A DNA stretch of 64,000 nt from Liolophura sinensis. Lineage: Eukaryota; Mollusca; Polyplacophora; Chitonida; Chitonidae. How positions within the stretch are numbered: position 1 is the first letter of the stretch; each line of letters starts with the position of its first letter. This document shows positions 53,820-64,000 of this stretch, piece by piece. The notes beneath the pieces were generated by a model. The model was not told the DNA's origin and did no database searches. It saw nothing but the letters and a program-made list of their open reading frames with translations. Position numbers and translations under genes: made by a program. Location of the stretch: NCBI RefSeq assembly GCF_032854445.1, contig NC_088298.1:310001-374000 (forward strand), written 5' to 3'.

Positions 53820-56800
53820 CATTTTACTGATGTCAATGACGTAACCCGGTTTGAAACAGCTGTGAAAGGGAAAGTCTTTTCCTCTTCCGGCTCGAATCAT
53901 AGAGCGGGCACGGCTATTGTCTTTCTTGCTTCTTTCCTCGCCTCGGGGACCATAGTGTCATCTGTCACTGATCCTGGTGGTCGTTGGGTTAAGGTTGAGG
54001 CGGAGTATTCAGGCTTTGATTTTACGTTTGTCGCCGTACATGCACCAACATATGTTCCTGACCTTCGTCGGTTTTTCCAAGGTCTAGAAAGTGTTCTGGG
54101 TAATTCAAACACCAACGTCTTCCTGGCCGGCGATTTCAATTGCGTCTTAGATCACCTAATAGATAGGCGAAGCACGGCCGCCGTAGCTTCTGATTCGTCT
54201 ACTGCTCCTTTGGGAACTTTGATAAAAACATATTATCTGTCGGATACTTTTAGGTTCCTTCATCCTGATGCTCATGAATACACTTGGACCTCGCCAACTG
54301 GTGCGCACTCTTCGCGTCTGGATAGAGTGTATTGTAGCAAGGATCTCCTTGGACATCTGGTTCATGCAGGTCATGAACCCACTGCCATGTCTGATCATAC
54401 TATGGTCACAGCCAAATTTGATTCAGGGGATTGGGTAGAGAAAGGTCCGGGGTTCTGGAAGCTCAACGTCAGCCTTTTGAATGACGAAGAGTTTCACAAG
54501 AACATGCGAGATTATTTTGCCGCTTGGATGTCAGAGAGGGATTCTTTTAGGTCTGCTGCTGAATTCTGGGAGGAGGGAAAATCTGGGCTTTAGCGGGTGG
54601 CACTGTCGTACAGTAGGGCTAGGGCACGTCGCCGGAAACGGGCTCAACGTAAACTGCTGAAGGATTACAACAATGTCTCTGAAAGAGTTAGTGATGGGGA
54701 GACCCATCTAGTTGACCTGTTGGAAAGTCTAAAACGTAAAGTGCGGGCTGGTGAGCAACAGTCTTATAAAGCAGCCGCCGTTCGTGCCAGAGTCAAGTGG
54801 CAGGTGGAAGGGGAGAACCCCACTCGCTATTTCTGTTCTTTGGAGAAGTCGCGTGCTACTGAAAAACTTATCCGCGAAGTAGCAACTACTGATGGCCGTT
54901 CAGTCCGGTTCACCAAGGATTTATTGCAGGCCACATGCGATTTCTACCAGAGCCTCTTCACCTCAGAGGGAGTTGAGAGACATATGGAGGAGTTGATCTC
55001 CAAGATCTTGCCTCCTTAGGAGGCCGCTAGCTGTGAACAGCCGTTTATTTTGGATGAGCTGCATTCTGCAGCAAAATCCATGACGCTGAACAAGTCCCCC
55101 GGTATCGATGGTCTTCCTGTCGAACTGTATTTGGCTTTCTGGGATGTGCTAGGCCCTATCCTGCTGGACGTTGCCCACGAGGCTTTTGAGCAGGGTGAGT
55201 TAACCAATTCAATGCAGCAGGCTCTTGTCCAGCTCGTTCACAAGGGGGAGGGGGGGGGGGCAAAGAGGACCTGCGGAATTGGAGGCCGATTTCACTCTTG
55301 TGTGCCGATTATAAGATCATCACGAAGGCGCTAACCCGCAGACTTGGATCCGTGATGGGCCTTGTTGTTCACAGTGATCAGACCTGTTCTGTGCCAGTGA
55401 GGTCAATCCTCACCAATAGCTTCCTTGTCGAACACGAGGATATCGAGGCGGCAATCATAAGCCTTGATAACGAGAAGGCTTTCGATCGTTTGGAATGGGC
55501 TTTTATGAACAAAGTGTTGGAGCGGATGGGGTTCGGGCCTGTTTTTTGCAAATGGATCCGGCTTCTTTACAAGTCCCCTGTAAGTCGTGTAATGGTGAAT
55601 GGTTTTATTGGTGACCCTGTTCTCCTCGAGCGTGGAGTTCGCCAGGGCTGTCCTCTGTCTCCCCTGCTTTACGTTCTGGCCGCAGAGGTTCTTGGGGTGG
55701 TTGTGAGATCTTCTGACATGAAGGGAGTGGGAGTCCCTGATGTCGAAGAACCGATCAAAATCTCCCAGTATGCCGATGACGCATCTCTCTTCATGGGAGA
55801 TGATGAAGACTTCCATATTGCTGAGACGATCTTGAATAAGTACCAGAAAGCATCTGGCTGCAAAGTCAACAGATCCAAGTCAAAAGCGTTATTCTTGGGT
55901 GCTTGGGGGGGGGGGGGTCGTGCTGATACTCCTTTGGGTATTGAATGGTCACAGGATCACGTCAAACTCTTGGGGGTAAAACAAGGTGCAAAAAACGCGG
56001 CTTCTGTTAACTGGAATGACCGCATCCAGAAGGTCGGCAGCACCCTCACGGGGTGGAGCAAGAGAGGCCTAAGCATTGTTGGGCGAGTCCTTGTGTTAAA
56101 CTTGCTGGCAATGTCGAAATTGTGGTATGTTGCCTCAGTTTTTGACTTGCCGGCGGATAAGGAGAACACATTAGTTGGGATGTGTCGGGATTTTTTGTGG
56201 AAGAGTAAAAAAGCCTCTGGTCTCTTCCAAAGTTTGTACCCTCCCCAAGGCAAGTGGAGGTCTAGGCCTCGTAGATATCCCTAAGAAGGTTCAGTCCTTA
56301 AAGCTGGCTTTTTTGGAGTGGCTAATGTTGAGTTCGTCTCGGTGGGCTCAGGTAGGAGGCTTGTGGCGTCGAAAAGTGAACCCCACGCTGTGGTTGATTT
56401 TTTTCCGGCTGCTTAAAGCTCCAACGCGTTTCAGTTCTCTTCCTCGGTGGTACTTCGACCATCTGAAAACCTTCTTTAAGCTGAAACGGACTGAGGCTGA
56501 TCCGGTTTCGTGGCAGGAAGCTCTGGATCAGCCTTTGTATGGAAATCCCCTAATTTTGGGAGAGGGGGGAAGACCCTTGATGCCTGGTAAGACGGCCACG
56601 CCCAGTTTCCGGCGATTGTCGGATATTGTGGATGGAGGCACCAGAGTGTGGCTGGTCTTGGAGTCGGTCAATTGGTGTCACCTAGCAGCTGTGCGAAGGG
56701 CAATACCGAAGGCTTGGTTCAATCTGCCGGATACTGTCACGAATCCCAGGCGGACGAGATATCAGGTTAACCAACTGGACCTTTCTCAGCTTTCCTCCAG

Positions 56801-57458
56801 GAGATGGTATCAGATCCTTCTGGTGGACAACAACGTAACCCCCGCTGGAGTCCAGTATTGGCAACAGTTGGGTTCGGTGCCATCGTCCTGGAAGAACTTG
56901 TTTTTATCGCTCTGGAAGTCTGGGGTAGACAACCGAGCTAAGGAGGCTGTTTGGCTGCTGTGGCACAGACAGTGGTGGGTCGGGCATAAGTTAGTCCGAG
57001 CAGGACTGTCTGCATCTGCCGACTGTCCTTTGTGCTCGTCTCTGGGCGAGACCGTGGAACACCTTGTGTGGCATTGCCCGGTTGCGTCCAGCATGTGGCA
57101 GATGTTGGAACGGACAATTGGGCGCGTCCTTGGACGAGGGTTCTCGTTCAGCCTGGAAGATATGTTGTAAGGGGACTTGAGACAAGTGCCTACTTCATTG
57201 AAACCGGTCGTCAGAGATCAGGTGTTTGTTTGTATCTGGTCAATTTGGAGGCATCGCTGCTACGTGGTAGCACACAATCACGTGATCGACCATCTTAAGG
57301 TGGTGCCCAGCCTTTTCTACAGGGACCTGCAGTACCACTTGCTGACTGCTTTTGAACGGCATCGCAGGATCGGAAAGTTGGCGACATTCAAGACCACCTG
57401 GTGTCGCAATTCTATTCTTTGCGTTCTGCGGAACGGCAGGCCCGTTGTCCAATTTTAA
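53820..57458 (+). pseudogene. Tx1-like LINE ORF2 (APE-RT), degenerate
   Basis: Resumes the endonuclease after the nested LINE (HFTDVNDVTRFE, AGDFNCVLD, MSDHTMV). RT: SPGIDGLPVELY, AIISLDNEKAFDRLEW, GVRQGCPLSPLLY, QYADDASLF. C-terminal zinc motif CPLCSSLGETVEHLVWHC near 57,030. It is broken by in-frame TAG at 54,591, TAG at 55,017 and TAA at 57,168. A G-tract frameshift at about 55,245-55,260 and an A-tract frameshift near 56,205-56,212 add to the damage. The AP endonuclease and RT sequence with no RNase H fits the Tx1/L1 lineage. Confidence 0.88.
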
Positions 57459-57719
57459 TCTCGCAATTATTCGTGACCTGGTGGCATGACTTCACGTTTT
57501 CAGCAATTCCGCCTATTTTGAGGCGGAAGTTTTACTGTAAATTTTAATGGATATTTGTTTCTTGTGTCTGTCCTGGCTCTATCTGTCTGCCGGTTGTGAT
57601 GTTTTAGTCATATAATGATGGGCTGGTCCTGTCAGTAAGGATGTAGGTATGTTTTATATACCGCGGACAGATTTGTTTCTGTTTTCCCACAGCCTAGATT
57701 GCCGTGGCGTACAAAAAAA
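57459..57719 (+). other. Tx1-like LINE 3' UTR
   Basis: Non-coding 3' region ending in an A8 run directly before the AGAGATAGA target duplication. Confidence 0.6.
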
Positions 57720-57728
57720 AGAGATAGA

Positions 57729-58072
57729 TACATAGATATCACTTACGGTGAATCCATAACACAACTCGCGCCACTTACCTGAAGTTCAACAGGTCATAAA
57801 GACATAACCGACACAAAAGACCGGGGTGAAATTTCAACCTGAAAACTTTTATTTCGAACTCGAACAGTGAACGAATGAATGAATGCATGCATGCTGTAGG
57901 TGTCCATTATTTTTTTTTCACGGTGACACATGTCTCGTCATGACGGTTGAATCACCAATATGAAAGTCCCGACACTGGTCAATGTTTATAACTCGCGCCA
58001 CCCTAGTCACTTTCCCGTAAAACACATTGGTAGAACCAGAATGAATGAAAGGAGAAAGAAAAAAAAAACACT
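57729..58072 (-). other. Region downstream of the 58-kb gene, possible small exon
   Basis: On the minus strand a possible exon lies between TTTTCAG (about 57,838) and AACTTCAG|GTAAGTGG (about 57,780), and a further donor ACC|GTAAGT near 57,748. The text CACCCCGGTCTTTTGTGTCGG resembles TTAACCCCGGTCTTTGTGTTTC just downstream of the exon at 34,296. The two flanks of the Tx1-like LINE may therefore carry related 3' modules. Confidence 0.3.
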
Positions 58073-58125
58073 CACTCTGTCCTCGTCTGGGGGCCTGGGT
58101 GTTAGGTAGGGTCGTAGGCTGGTCG

Positions 58126-59169
58126 TCAGGTACAGGGAGGTTGTTTGCTTGTCATCATATACTCCACGTACATCTGAGCATACGCCGGGTTCGATTTGTT
58201 GATCGGTATCTCATTTAAAAACTGCCGCAGTTGGTCTTTCACATTCTTCTCCACATTCCACGGGAGGGAGGCTGCCTTACGTTCCTGGCGCATGAACTTG
58301 ACCAACACGGCTCCCTCTTTCAGGTAACGCATACGGGCCTCGTCCACGATACTCAGGGCCAGCTCTTGGTTCTCCAGCAATGGGGGGGGGGGGGGGGGGG
58401 GGGTAGGGGAGGAGACGGCTCACTGGTGGCGGTGGGTTGTTGACGGTACAGTTTGCGCTGCAACTTGAGGAGGTTGCCACAGCAAGGCTGTTTGCGCCGT
58501 CTCAAGCTCTGGCTTTAACGACTCCACCTTTTCCACCTTCACTGTGTGTTCACTATCACCGTCGGGGTTGTTGGGGGCGGCGGTAGCAGCAGTCACAGCA
58601 GCAGTCTCCGTCTCCCCCTCCGGCTCTTGGATGTCGTCTCCAACCTCGACCACCACCAGCAACAAGGCGTCGATGTCGCGGATGGCCTGTACCAGCGTTT
58701 GCCAGTAAGTCCGGTACTTGAGCGTGATACCCTCACTCGTCGGGTAGAGTGGACCGTTCAGACGGAGGCTCGCCATTTCTTCACATGAACATACAAGACA
58801 CCCTCCGAGGTCGTCAGTGGACAGAAAGTAATCGTTGGATAACCGCTCCCACGCTGGTAAGTCCACCTCGGGTAGATCAGCAGCCAGGGTCTTGAGCCGA
58901 TTACACCCCTCCCCGGCAAGCCTGACGCGTTTGGGTGGGGCGTTCGGGTCTATGGGTAATTGGCAAATCTCAATCGTCTCGCCTCTACACACCCCCACCC
59001 ACAGCCAGGGAACGAGCTGAAGTTTGGTGAGAACTTCGCTGGGTGATGACAGGCACACCTTCTCGGGAGGTTGTTGCTCGGCAATGGTGGATAGGAGGGT
59101 AGGCAGAGAAGCTGAGCGTTTCATCCTGATGGCAGCATGCAGGGATTCATGGTTAGTAGAGCGTTTCAT
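58126..59169 (-). CDS. Unrecognised minus-strand gene with TATA box and poly-C tract
   Basis: ATG at 59,169 opens 249 clean codons: MKRSTNHESLHAAIRMKRSA, a middle part with LVPWLWVGVCRGETIEICQL and DYFLSTDDLGGCLVCSCEEM, and an acidic, Ala/Thr/Pro-rich C-terminus ending THRHQ then TGA at 58,420. In the same frame, beyond a 20-plus-base poly-C tract, another 84 codons follow (ENQELALSIVDEARMRYLKE, PWNVEKNVKDQLRQFLNEIP) to a TGA at 58,126. A possible short intron (CCA|GTGAGC ... poly-C ... AG) would remove the first stop. A strong donor ACAGA|GTGAGTG lies further on at about 58,070. No family recognised. Confidence 0.5.
58381..58403. repeat. Poly-G/poly-C homopolymer tract
   Basis: At least 20 consecutive G on the plus strand inside the coding region of the minus-strand gene. 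Length is likely polymorphic and error-prone in sequencing, so the reading frame across it is uncertain. Confidence 0.9.
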
Positions 59170-59286
59170 CTTGGCAGTCAGGTAGGCAGTGTAGCAGTCT
59201 ATCTTCTCTCGGCAGGCAGGTAGGGTCGTAAGAAGGGAGGTAGGCCGTCAGGTAAGTTTGAGGATGCTCGTTGTCGTCTTCTCCGG

Positions 59287-59295
59287 CTTTTATCC
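59287..59295 (-). promoter_or_regulatory. TATA box of the 58-59 kb gene
   Basis: The minus strand reads GGATAAAAGCCGG, about 120 bp upstream of the ATG at 59,169. A good match to a TATA element in the right orientation. Confidence 0.5.
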
Positions 59296-59299
59296 TATC

Positions 59300-60047
59300 C
59301 ACGCGGAACTCAACAACACGCTGATTGGTCCGTCAAAACTTACATAACCCCGTTCTCTTGACGATGGAATAATAAATGCTGAAATAATGAGTAACAAAAC
59401 TACTTCAATCGTTAGAGTTTCACTCATTCTATTGTAACAAAAAAGGTTAGCCATATGTTTTAAGTATGTTGGCTTCACAATATTCATAACATTAGACTGA
59501 ACAAAACTTGACCCATTAGGGTGAGAATATGAACATCATACTTTTAACAAGGGAGCAATATTATAAAACGTTAACCATTAAATACACTTATTACAGCTCA
59601 TTCAACAAAGACTAAAAATCTCTCTCTCACAATACCTTGCCATACTTCACTGCAAGACACAGGTCCAGTCTGGGGTTGTGCTGTATTGATTAAAACAGAC
59701 AACTTGTACATCAAGGTTCACAAGTAGATTCTTGTATAATAAATGGCATAAAGTTAGTCAGTAAACAGCAACTAGCCAGATTTCATTTACAGAACTGAAT
59801 TGACTAAGGTGAATTTTATTTTCTAATTTCTGAAACTGTTTTACACGAGATCTCGCCCTTTCAACATGCACTCTATGCTGTGCTATTTTTATTGTTTCTT
59901 TGACATCTGCTGCTTTCATTTGATTTGCTGATGTTGTAACAAAAGGGGGGTATTTAACTTTAAATCTAAGTGAGTTATTTTATCATGAACGGGAAAACTC
60001 TTGTCTGCCATGACTCCATCACCTCTATACGACTTCCCATTGCCCAA
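59300..60047. other. No recognisable gene
   Basis: AT-rich DNA upstream of the 58-59 kb gene and before the solitary LINE 5' module; nothing identified. Confidence 0.4.
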
Positions 60048-60668
60048 TACCCCCGTGGGGTTTCCGAGGTGATAAGAATAGGACCTCAGCCCTCTAGGCA
60101 AGCTTGTCGTAAAAGTCGACTAACCTAGAGCTCTGCTGTGTGAGCCCGGTGAATATCACATCACATCAATATCAATATCACATCTTCCTGGTTGTGTGAG
60201 AGGCAACCGGGAAGCGACGTGTTTGCCGTGGGTTGCGATCCGTAATCTGCGAGGATGGGATCCTGGTGGCTGAGGGCGTGTTGATCTTGCGAGATGCTCA
60301 CGCCCAACACGTCACTTTGGCCCTTAGTTGGAGAGAGACGGGACGTCAGATGGCCCCGTTCCGATCAATCGGCTTGGTCACGTCTTACCTCGGTGTGGTC
60401 CCAAAATTTTCTCCATAACGTTCATAAGAAAATAAATATGTTTCAACTTTCGTTCGAGGGATTACGTTGGAAGCGGTGGCTCATGGGTCAGTCAAGTAGT
60501 TCGTGTCTGATGTCCTGCCTTGTAATCGGGAAATGGGTATGCATATCAAGGCCATCTATTTGAGTATACCTCATGTGGAGTCCTTGGTGTCTTTCCTGAT
60601 GGATATCCTCTGGTTCAGACATCGCCTTTATTGGCACTCCGTGGAGGGTGGGGAAAACATGGGGTAAA
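60048..60668 (+). mobile_element. Solitary LINE 5' module
   Basis: Matches the ~600-bp 5' module of the I/Nimb-like LINEs from CCCCGTGGGGTTTCCGAGG to the block ending GGCACTCCGTGGAGGGTGGGG, with diverged middle sequence and a small CATCAATATCA-type insertion. No ORF1 ATG context, ORF2 or tail follows. A 5' piece without a 3' end is not what target-primed reverse transcription usually leaves; it may be a deletion product or a separate non-autonomous family. Confidence 0.7.
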
Positions 60669-60977
60669 CTTTAATTACCTATATGCCATGTTTTCTTCAA
60701 ACCTTTCTTCTAATGTCTCTATTTTAAAGTAAAGGACCGGTGAGTGGGCTTCCCGAGATTAATAATACTGAACAGGGTTACCAAAACTAATCCCCATAAG
60801 CCGTTTTAAACAATTCGCTAAATTAGGGTCAATTAAGCTTAATTAAGTGCCCCCCGGCGAGTAGCCCCGAGTTCGAGTCGCCCAGCTCAGCAGGGATATG
60901 ACCTTTTGACCCGTGACGTAGAATCGAGAAGCCGGTCTTCAGGCAGCTACTGGGCCACATGTACTAAAACAAAAGAA
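60669..60977. other. Upstream region of the P2X7-like gene
   Basis: Short intergenic stretch; no TATA box is evident. The ATG at 60,978 lies in AAAGAAATGG, a favourable context. Confidence 0.4.
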
Positions 60978-62558
60978 ATGGCTGATCCTGAATACGAGGA
61001 GTCGAGTCTTTTGTCGGAAAGTATGGAGAGCAGCAGTAGCAGTGATGGAAATGCGGACTTTGATGAAGAGGTAGACACCTGCAAAGCTACTACTTTGGAC
61101 ATAAACCCGTATATGTTCGAACCAGAGTGGTCATCGGACGGAGACGAGACACCCGAGGTGGAAGGAAGTGTCACGGACATTGAGCCTGAGGGTCCTGACC
61201 GACGTGAGAACACTGAATGGTACGACAAGTTTTCTATTTAATCGTAATGTTCATATATTGTGTCATAAAATAAGCATAGCGTTAGATCCCAACTTATTCC
61301 ACCTTATCTCAAAATGTCCAAGCGTGATATTTTTATAATAGGCTTATGGCCAACCCAGGCGCTGTTTTGGTTATTTGCCCTGCGTTAGTAACTAGGTCTA
61401 TATGCTTGTATTCTCCATTCGTTCCAGGTGTACTTGTGGTCAGTGTCATCCGCTGGATTCACAAGAGGAATGCATTTGCTGCCAAGAAATTTCCAGAGTG
61501 GTGGATAGGATCGAGTTGGCACCCGGGGATGAAAAACCGAAGTGCATAACAGAGCACCCAGGTTTTCAGTCTGTTGTTCTGGATAGGGATGTGCTGGAAA
61601 CGGCTTACTATGTGTATAGGCAACAGTATGGACCAATGAATTTGACCCATAATTCGTAAGTACAACATCCCAGGTTGAAATTTTGAGAATGTAGCGAGGC
61701 TTTCCTTTTTAATGTGATTCCATGTTTGACAAAAGTTGACCTATATCACAGGCACTTGGTACCGATGAAGGGCCATACATATATAGCTGCATATACAGCA
61801 TAGGGGCCTATATCTTTTGTTGTCATTCTGTGTATCGGTATCAAGTGCCTGTGGCCTATATGTGGAAAGAGGGATTATGCTGTTATTTATAAAACACTTG
61901 GTCTCAAGCTCCAAGGCTAGAACACATTTTGAAAGCATATCGAGAGCATTGTCCTCACCACAGGACTCCTCGCTTTGCATACATGTACCTCTAAGCTGTT
62001 AGTTCATCATGCTCATGTCAGAAAAAATGCAACGGATACTGTTTGATTAAGTCCTTGACAGAACTTTTATTAACTTCCTTGATACATAGCTTGTCAGTTG
62101 AGTATACATACATTCATCTTTCCAGTATGACTGAAATACATGTAGGACAAATATATACATATAATTCAATTTTCAAAGACATTTGTTTACTTACATCGAC
62201 ATATATCATGCGCAGTGGATATAAAAAAATTGTTTGCAGTAAAACAAAAAAAAATATGATTTGCATAATGTAGTTTTCGTCATAAACTTATTATTGTAAT
62301 TATTGAATTAGCTTAATATGCCCAAAGTTAAAACGAAATAACAAGATATATACCAGACCATTTATGTACATTATCATTCATAATTTGGTTTGCAGGCAAT
62401 ATCGGTATGTAGCATATCGCCAGCTGTGTAGATGGTGTTGGAAATGGTTGGGGAAAAGAATTCGTGTGGTTCTTCCAGCATGCTGTGTCCACAAGATCTT
62501 ACAAGAATTTCCCCTGGCTGATGGAGAACAGCGCACTGGATACTGGGATCCCCACTGA
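60978..62558 (+). CDS. P2X7-type intracellular (ballast) domain protein, three exons, 210 aa
   Basis: Exons 60,978-61,219, 61,428-61,655 and 62,396-62,558 join in phase with GT/AG borders (TG|GTACG, TTCCAG|G, TTC|GTAAGT, TTTGCAG|G). The N-terminal 80 residues are acidic and Ser-rich (SSLLSESMESSSSSDGNADF; NPYMFEPEW). The rest is the cysteine-rich domain of the P2X7 receptor C-terminus: CTCGQC, CICCQEI, CITEHPGFQSVVLDRDVLET, YRYVAYRQLCRWCWKWLG, RIRVVLPACCVHKI. In vertebrate P2X7 this ballast domain binds zinc and a guanine nucleotide. Here it stands alone without channel helices, as in many invertebrate genes of unknown role. The frame is intact and it is the clearest host-type gene in the window. 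Confidence 0.9.
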
Positions 62559-62741
62559 AAATAACAACATATATCCATGCTTCACTTGTAAATTATTTGA
62601 AAAAATGTACATAAAGCTATTCATGTTGTTTTACCCAGTTTGTTTTGTTATTTATTTCTTAGTTGTAAATAAATGTACCGCCACTTATGGCAGCGATCAG
62701 GATAACTGTGGTAATCAGCATATAATAATTCACTCATAATT

Positions 62742-62929
62742 GATTGATTTGCCTTTAGGCATTATCACTGTAACAAGAATGTTTCACTTCAACAACAGTG
62801 CTCACATGAGGAAGCCGGAGTACCCGGAGGGAATCACCAAACTTTAGTGAGTGCTGGCCACTCTTTCATATGACATTATCATACATATATCGTTTCAACA
62901 AAGGGGTATTGTAGTGGTGAAAAGCCAGC
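62742..62929 (+). other. Possible short exon, unassigned
   Basis: After an acceptor-like TTTGCCTTTAG, a frame reads IITVTRMFHFNNSAHMRKPE and soon stops at TAG. The RMFHFNN words faintly recall piggyBac-type transposases. Too short to call. Confidence 0.2.
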
Positions 62930-63110
62930 TTTAGCAGATCTGCAAGCGCCTTCAATTACTTAGCCACCAAGGCCCCATGAACTGTGTGAAAAATGTATTA
63001 TGAATTATGACAATTATTAGACAGGCTGGATTTGAGCCAGAGCCTCTTGCCTCCATTCAGCTAAAGGCGTGTGCCTTAACCACGCGGCCATGACCCGTTC
63101 AGAACCCAAA
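62930..63110 (-). repeat. tRNA-derived SINE
   Basis: Read on the minus strand from about 63,105: GGCCGCGTGGTTAAGGC (A-box-like), then GGCTCAAATCC (B-box-like), a ~55-bp spacer, and a core GTTCATGGGGCCTTGGTGGC followed by GGCGCTTGCAGATC. The A/B-box spacing and tRNA-like head are those of RNA polymerase III-driven SINEs. Confidence 0.7.
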
Positions 63111-63164
63111 GAGAACCAAACCTCTGGCAAGTGTTAGTCGCTATTCCACCACCTACTAAGGAGC

Positions 63165-63425
63165 GGTAAAAGTCCAGTGATTTTAAGCGAGGGTATCATT
63201 AGGTTTGCATATTTACAAAGTGGTCAACTGCTTAGCCACCAATGTCCCATGAACAGTGAGTGCAAGAGAATCATGACAATACTTTGACTGAGGCTGGATT
63301 TTAATCCCAGCCAGGTGTGTATGTACATCAAGTTGTGCCCCTTAGCAACATGACCGCTTATTGTTATACGGGTATGCTAATACACAATTAAGTGTCGCCA
63401 AGGCCCCATGAACATGGAATAAATC
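63165..63425 (-). repeat. Diverged SINE copies
   Basis: A second copy shows the CTTAGCCACCAATGTCCCAT, TCATGACAATA and GGCTGGATTTTAATCC words. A third partial copy (GTCGCCAAGGCCCCATGAAC) lies at about 63,390-63,415. Same orientation as the copy at 62,930, more decayed. Confidence 0.55.
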
Positions 63426-63429
63426 GTGA

Positions 63430-64000
63430 AAATTTGATGTTCTCGAGTCTAGTTGACCTCGTGCTTTGTCACACAGCACGAACACTACAGCATGAAGGAT
63501 AAGCATCTATCCGTTAACATCCAACTAAACCCAGAGACCAACACCTATTTATTTCAGTCTAATAGGAAACAGAGAAGCAGAGTTTTACCTATATAAGCAA
63601 AGCAGAACAGAGAACCATTACAATTGAAGGTTAATTTACCATATACATATACAATTAAGCCAAACATAAATCAACAAGGTACAAAGTTTCATGCAACTAT
63701 GCAAGCCCAACATAAAGTTCAATACAGCCAAACAAAATGTATTGTTTTACAATGTATAATTTACATGGTCTTCTCAAGATGCTAAATGACCTATTGAGTC
63801 AACAGTCTATGTAAGGATATCCATGCCCGAGTGCAATAAACACTTTTATTCCTTGCCTAATAAATCAAATACATTTACATACATTTACAATTAACATAAA
63901 ATCTAAACATTATCAGCAACATCATAATTTTTTTCATACAAGAAAAAAGCGATTTGGGCAGAAAATCTTACAGCACATACAGATTCTCATTCTTGCATGA
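63430..64000. other. No recognisable gene
   Basis: AT-rich sequence to the window edge with several short ACATTTACATACATTTACA-like repeats near 63,870-63,892; no gene seen. Confidence 0.4.

Larger units (their letters stand above)
34684..57719 (+). mobile_element. Tx1-like LINE, split by a nested LINE and the duplication
   Basis: The 5' end follows AGAGATAGA (34,675-34,683). The 3' end is an A8 tail before the same 9-mer (57,720-57,728), giving a target-site duplication. ORF1 (35,217-36,489) and the first 117 bp of ORF2 (36,497-36,613) come first. The I/Nimb-like LINE then interrupts the codons for LQET, and ORF2 resumes HFTDVNDV at 53,820. Because of the 11.3-kb tandem duplication the 5' half occurs twice (also 45,962-47,891) and the 3' half once. 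Confidence 0.85.

Noticed and set aside
63040..63095. Functional tRNA gene
   Set aside because: A- and B-box-like sequences belong to a SINE head; no intact cloverleaf or terminator is evident.
1..64000. CRISPR arrays, operons, bacterial promoters or phage
   Set aside because: The window is clearly eukaryotic; repeats are transposons, minisatellite or simple sequence.

Overview
Eukaryotic DNA, most likely from a marine gastropod. An abalone (Haliotis) is my best guess, because the 3' tail shared by the dominant retrotransposon (GCCACGATATGGCTGAAAT... ending in (ATTC)n) matches what I remember from abalone sequences; no search was run. Introns with GT/AG borders, no operons, (AT)n and homopolymer tracts and a very high transposon load rule out bacteria. 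Most of the window is transposable elements, many inserted inside one another.

Region 1-12.2 kb: LINE remnants; a fragment of an F54H12.2-like protein; a ~2-kb tandem duplication (3.7-7.8 kb) carrying an unrecognised spliced minus-strand gene (one copy broken at three splice or reading-frame positions, one copy with clean visible 3' exons) next to an E-box/CCAAT/TATA promoter on the plus strand that points at a transcript unit with no usable ORF; a tiny two-exon candidate gene; a decayed intron-containing Tc1-like transposase; BEN-like and Ser/Thr/Pro-rich minus-strand coding remnants.

Region 12.2-22 kb: an internally deleted LINE (12.2-17.3 kb) interrupted by an intact-ORF Tc1-like transposon (14,816-16,890), which itself carries a 5'-truncated LINE. 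Then relics of pogo/Tigger and hAT-like genes, a SINE and a 57-bp minisatellite.

Region 21.9-32.6 kb: a piggyBac-like element (TTAA...TTAA) holds an old LINE copy, which holds a 3,017-bp PIF/Harbinger element (TAA target duplication) with a near-intact transposase and an intact MADF-type partner gene on the opposite strand.

Region 29.2-51.9 kb: an apparently exact 11,278-bp tandem duplication. The breakpoints lie inside ORF2 of two homologous LINEs, and the middle LINE is a chimera (crossover within 40,523-40,585). This is the signature of unequal homologous recombination, or of an assembly error that imitates it. The third LINE (47,892-53,808) is full length with both ORFs open and perfect target-site duplications. 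It sits in the endonuclease domain of an older Tx1-like LINE (34,684-57,719), which in turn sits beside unrecognised minus-strand genes (34.3 and 58.1-59.2 kb).

Region 57.7-64 kb: an intronless-looking unknown minus-strand gene with a TATA box and a poly-C tract; a solitary LINE 5' module; a clean three-exon gene for a stand-alone P2X7-type intracellular (ballast) domain protein of 210 residues; and tRNA-derived SINEs.
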